Source of the DNA: Haplomitrium mnioides
Taxonomy: Eukaryota; Marchantiophyta; Haplomitriopsida; Calobryales
Length of the DNA: 29,179 nucleotides
Assembly (NCBI GenBank): GCA_049999725.1
Contig: JBNGIS010033988.1
Span: 1 to 29,179, forward strand
Direction of reading: 5' to 3'
Below the pieces are notes generated by a model. It was given only the letters and a program-made list of their open reading frames with translations. It had not been told where the DNA came from and made no database searches. Position 1 is the stretch's first letter; every line of letters starts with the position of its first letter. The position numbers and the translations under genes were made by a program. Shown piece by piece: positions 27,710-29,179 of the stretch.

Positions 27710-28640
27710 GTTACAGCTTCAGCCTTATCCTCTTCAGAATGAATGGTCTCATCTTAGTCAATCTCTTGAGAATCTTTGGCATTTGCAGCCATTAGAGAAT
27801 CTTGCTAAGACTTTCTAGTTCTAAAAAATATCACCAGATGCACCAACAACACTAGTAACACCAAGAGAAACAAGCTCATGGTGGCACACATAAACAATAT
27901 GTGATTTTGTCACATCAGATGGCAAAGAAGCCATTATCAAAACTCTTTGGGGAATATAGATAGACTGACATCTATCATACTCCATGGTGATGCAATTTTG
28001 CATCAACTTCAAAGCACAGAAAAGGTCTGTGTCAGGCGCAAAGCAAAGATCTAAGATCCAATCTTGCTTTGTTGACAATTAGTCTACAAAAAAGTTGTAC
28101 AAAGCTTAAGGTTTTTGGCACATATTCACAAGAGCATTATTAGAATGCAAGTTGAAGAGTTTCATGCTACGCTTGCTCTCTTTGGTCTAGTAGCCCACAG
28201 TCCAGTACTTGTAGGCATAAGCAATTCTAGAACCACCTGAAAGATGAATATTTCTTTTGTCTTTGTAGTAATAAGAAGAAACAATTGAAACAAAAGAAAG
28301 AAAGTAAGGGAAAAATAAAATAGATAAACTAACATATGAAAAAATCAAGATACAACTTACTAGATGTTGTGGTTGATGGCACAACAAACCTCCAAAAGAG
28401 CATCCTCAACAGTGCCAAATTGATGAGAAGAATGGATAATAACAAAAGACCAAAAATCCAAAGTTGTAATAGCCGCAAAAGAAGAAACCATGTCAAAAAT
28501 GTCATCCTTAGTGAAGGGTTTGGAATCATCATGATTTCATTCTTTAAGGTTATTACCGTAAGGAATATCAACAATTGCTAAAGTGAAACATCTGGGTTTC
28601 ACCAATCCCTTCAAGCTTAAAGGTTATGCATATAGAGACT
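27710..28640 (-). pseudogene. Methyltransferase-like gene, copy 3 (last two exons)
   Basis: Minus strand. The exon at about 28630-28361 reads RCFTLAIVDIPYGNNLKE then FTKDDIFDMVSSFAAI, matching exon 3 of copy 1, and is followed by a GTAAGT donor (28360-28355). The last exon, from about 28260, reads IHLSGGSRIAYAYKYWTVGY, a TAG (28189-28187), TKESKRSMKLFNL, CQKP, STKQDWILDLCFAPDTDL, NCITMEYDRCQSIYI, and ends at the TGA at 27712-27710. It supports the family: DIPY at motif IV, KP, WILDLC and the acidic motif II are all shared. Motif I is APDT here against KFDT in copy 1, so GxG is absent in both. The 5' half of the gene is missing or off the window. A chromovirus sits in the 3' flank. Confidence 0.62.
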
Positions 28641-28910
28641 ATTGAAGCTTCTTTGCACTTGGAATGTTGAAGCTTAGACACAAAATCCAAAGTTGTAATA
28701 GCCGCAAAAGAAGAATCCATGTCAAAAATGTCATCCTTAGTGAAGGGTTTGGAATCATCATGATTTCATTTTTTAAGGTTATAACCGTAAGGAATATCAA
28801 CAATTACTGAAGTGAAACATCTGGGTTTTACCAATCCTTTCAAGCTTAAAGGTTATACATATAGAGACCGTTGAAGCTTCTTTGCACTTGGAATATTGAA
28901 GCTCAGACAC
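28453..28910 (-). repeat. 229-bp tandem duplication containing the DIPY exon
   Basis: About 28453-28681 is repeated at about 28682-28910 with only a few differences: the anchor TCCAAAGTTGTAATAGCC occurs at 28457 and again at 28686. The unit holds most of the exon carrying IVDIPY plus the adjoining intron-like TTGAAGCTTCTTTGCACTTGGAAT. The duplicated exon portion is therefore present twice in copy 3. Confidence 0.93.
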
Positions 28911-29179
28911 GTATGGAATGTTGTAGCTCTCTCGTGTAGGAACTTTGAACTAGAACCCTAAAGTGTAGGCGCAAGAGAATTGTTGAAGCAAAATTGTGAA
29001 AAGACTGCTAAAGCTTATGCATGCATAGACAATTGAAGCCAGTGTGTAGAGATAGCTTAAAGCATAGAACATCCGCTACTTTGAACCAAAAACAAGCTAC
29101 TCAAAACAGAATTTTTTTTTTTTTTGGAAAAATTGTGATTTTTCATATCAAAAAACATACAAAAACGAGGTTAATTTTT
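28911..29179 (-). repeat. Palindrome array and AT-rich edge upstream of the copy 3 exons
   Basis: Units such as GCTTATGCATGCATAGAC and CACGTATGG with TTGAAGC / CTAAAGC linkers match the array at 21600-21900 in wording and orientation. The last 110 bases are T- and A-rich with a run of 14 T at about 29112-29125 and resemble the reverse complement of 4600-4790. No gene seen. Confidence 0.6.

Noticed and set aside
1-29179. tRNA or rRNA genes
   Set aside because: No cloverleaf-type or rRNA-like sequence was noticed in reading; the tRNA-like words seen are primer binding sites only. A dedicated scan was not possible.

Overview
This looks like nuclear DNA of a land plant with a large, transposon-rich genome: there are introns with GT...AG ends, TATA boxes, tRNA-Met-type primer sites, copia and chromodomain gypsy retrotransposons, a LINE with a zf-RVT tail, and AT-rich filler. 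The lineage cannot be fixed from the sequence (a fern, lycophyte, moss or gymnosperm would all fit). No intact host gene was found. Nearly every coding region is a decayed mobile-element gene, and most of the nonsense codons have the form expected from C-to-T change at CGA, CAA or CAG.

Layout: (1) 1-1631, 3' end of a LINE with poly(A) tail. (2) 1632-4850, unassigned sequence with a GAGTCCGTGATCCGAGG minisatellite, hairpins, a TG microsatellite and AT-rich filler. (3) 4975-5251, a copia RNase H relic cut by a gypsy LTR and leader fragment (5252-6403). (4) 6780-18464, the centre of interest: two decayed, intron-bearing genes in divergent orientation. On the minus strand (10660-6780) is a transposase-like protein resembling the DUF7869 family; on the plus strand (14212-18464) is a nuclear-signal-bearing protein ending in a beta-class N4/N6 amino-methyltransferase-like domain. 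A deleted copia element (10928-13615, TSD CCATC) sits between them and a solo LTR (17808-18344, TSD ATCTC) sits in the last methyltransferase exon. (5) 19240-21510, a second, truncated copy of the divergent junction: transposase N-terminal part on minus, gene start with TATA box on plus. (6) 21500-22138 plus 27643-29179, a third copy of the methyltransferase 3' half on the minus strand, split by a chromodomain Ty3/gypsy element (22139-27642).

The transposase/methyltransferase pair recurs, keeps its divergent order in two copies, and carries in its introns and flanks unusual arrays of 18-bp palindromes (GTCCAT-N6-ATGGAC type) on a 24-25 bp period. In two introns the 6-bp spacers flip to their reverse complement halfway, so the whole array is mirror-organised. 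My interpretation is that the pair is one large DNA transposon family, about 9 kb without later insertions. Its termini were not found and database searches are needed to test this.

The gypsy family appears three times (truncated, solo LTR, near full length). Its LTR promoter holds tandem ACACGTGGC (ABRE/G-box) motifs whose copy number differs between the two LTRs of one element.
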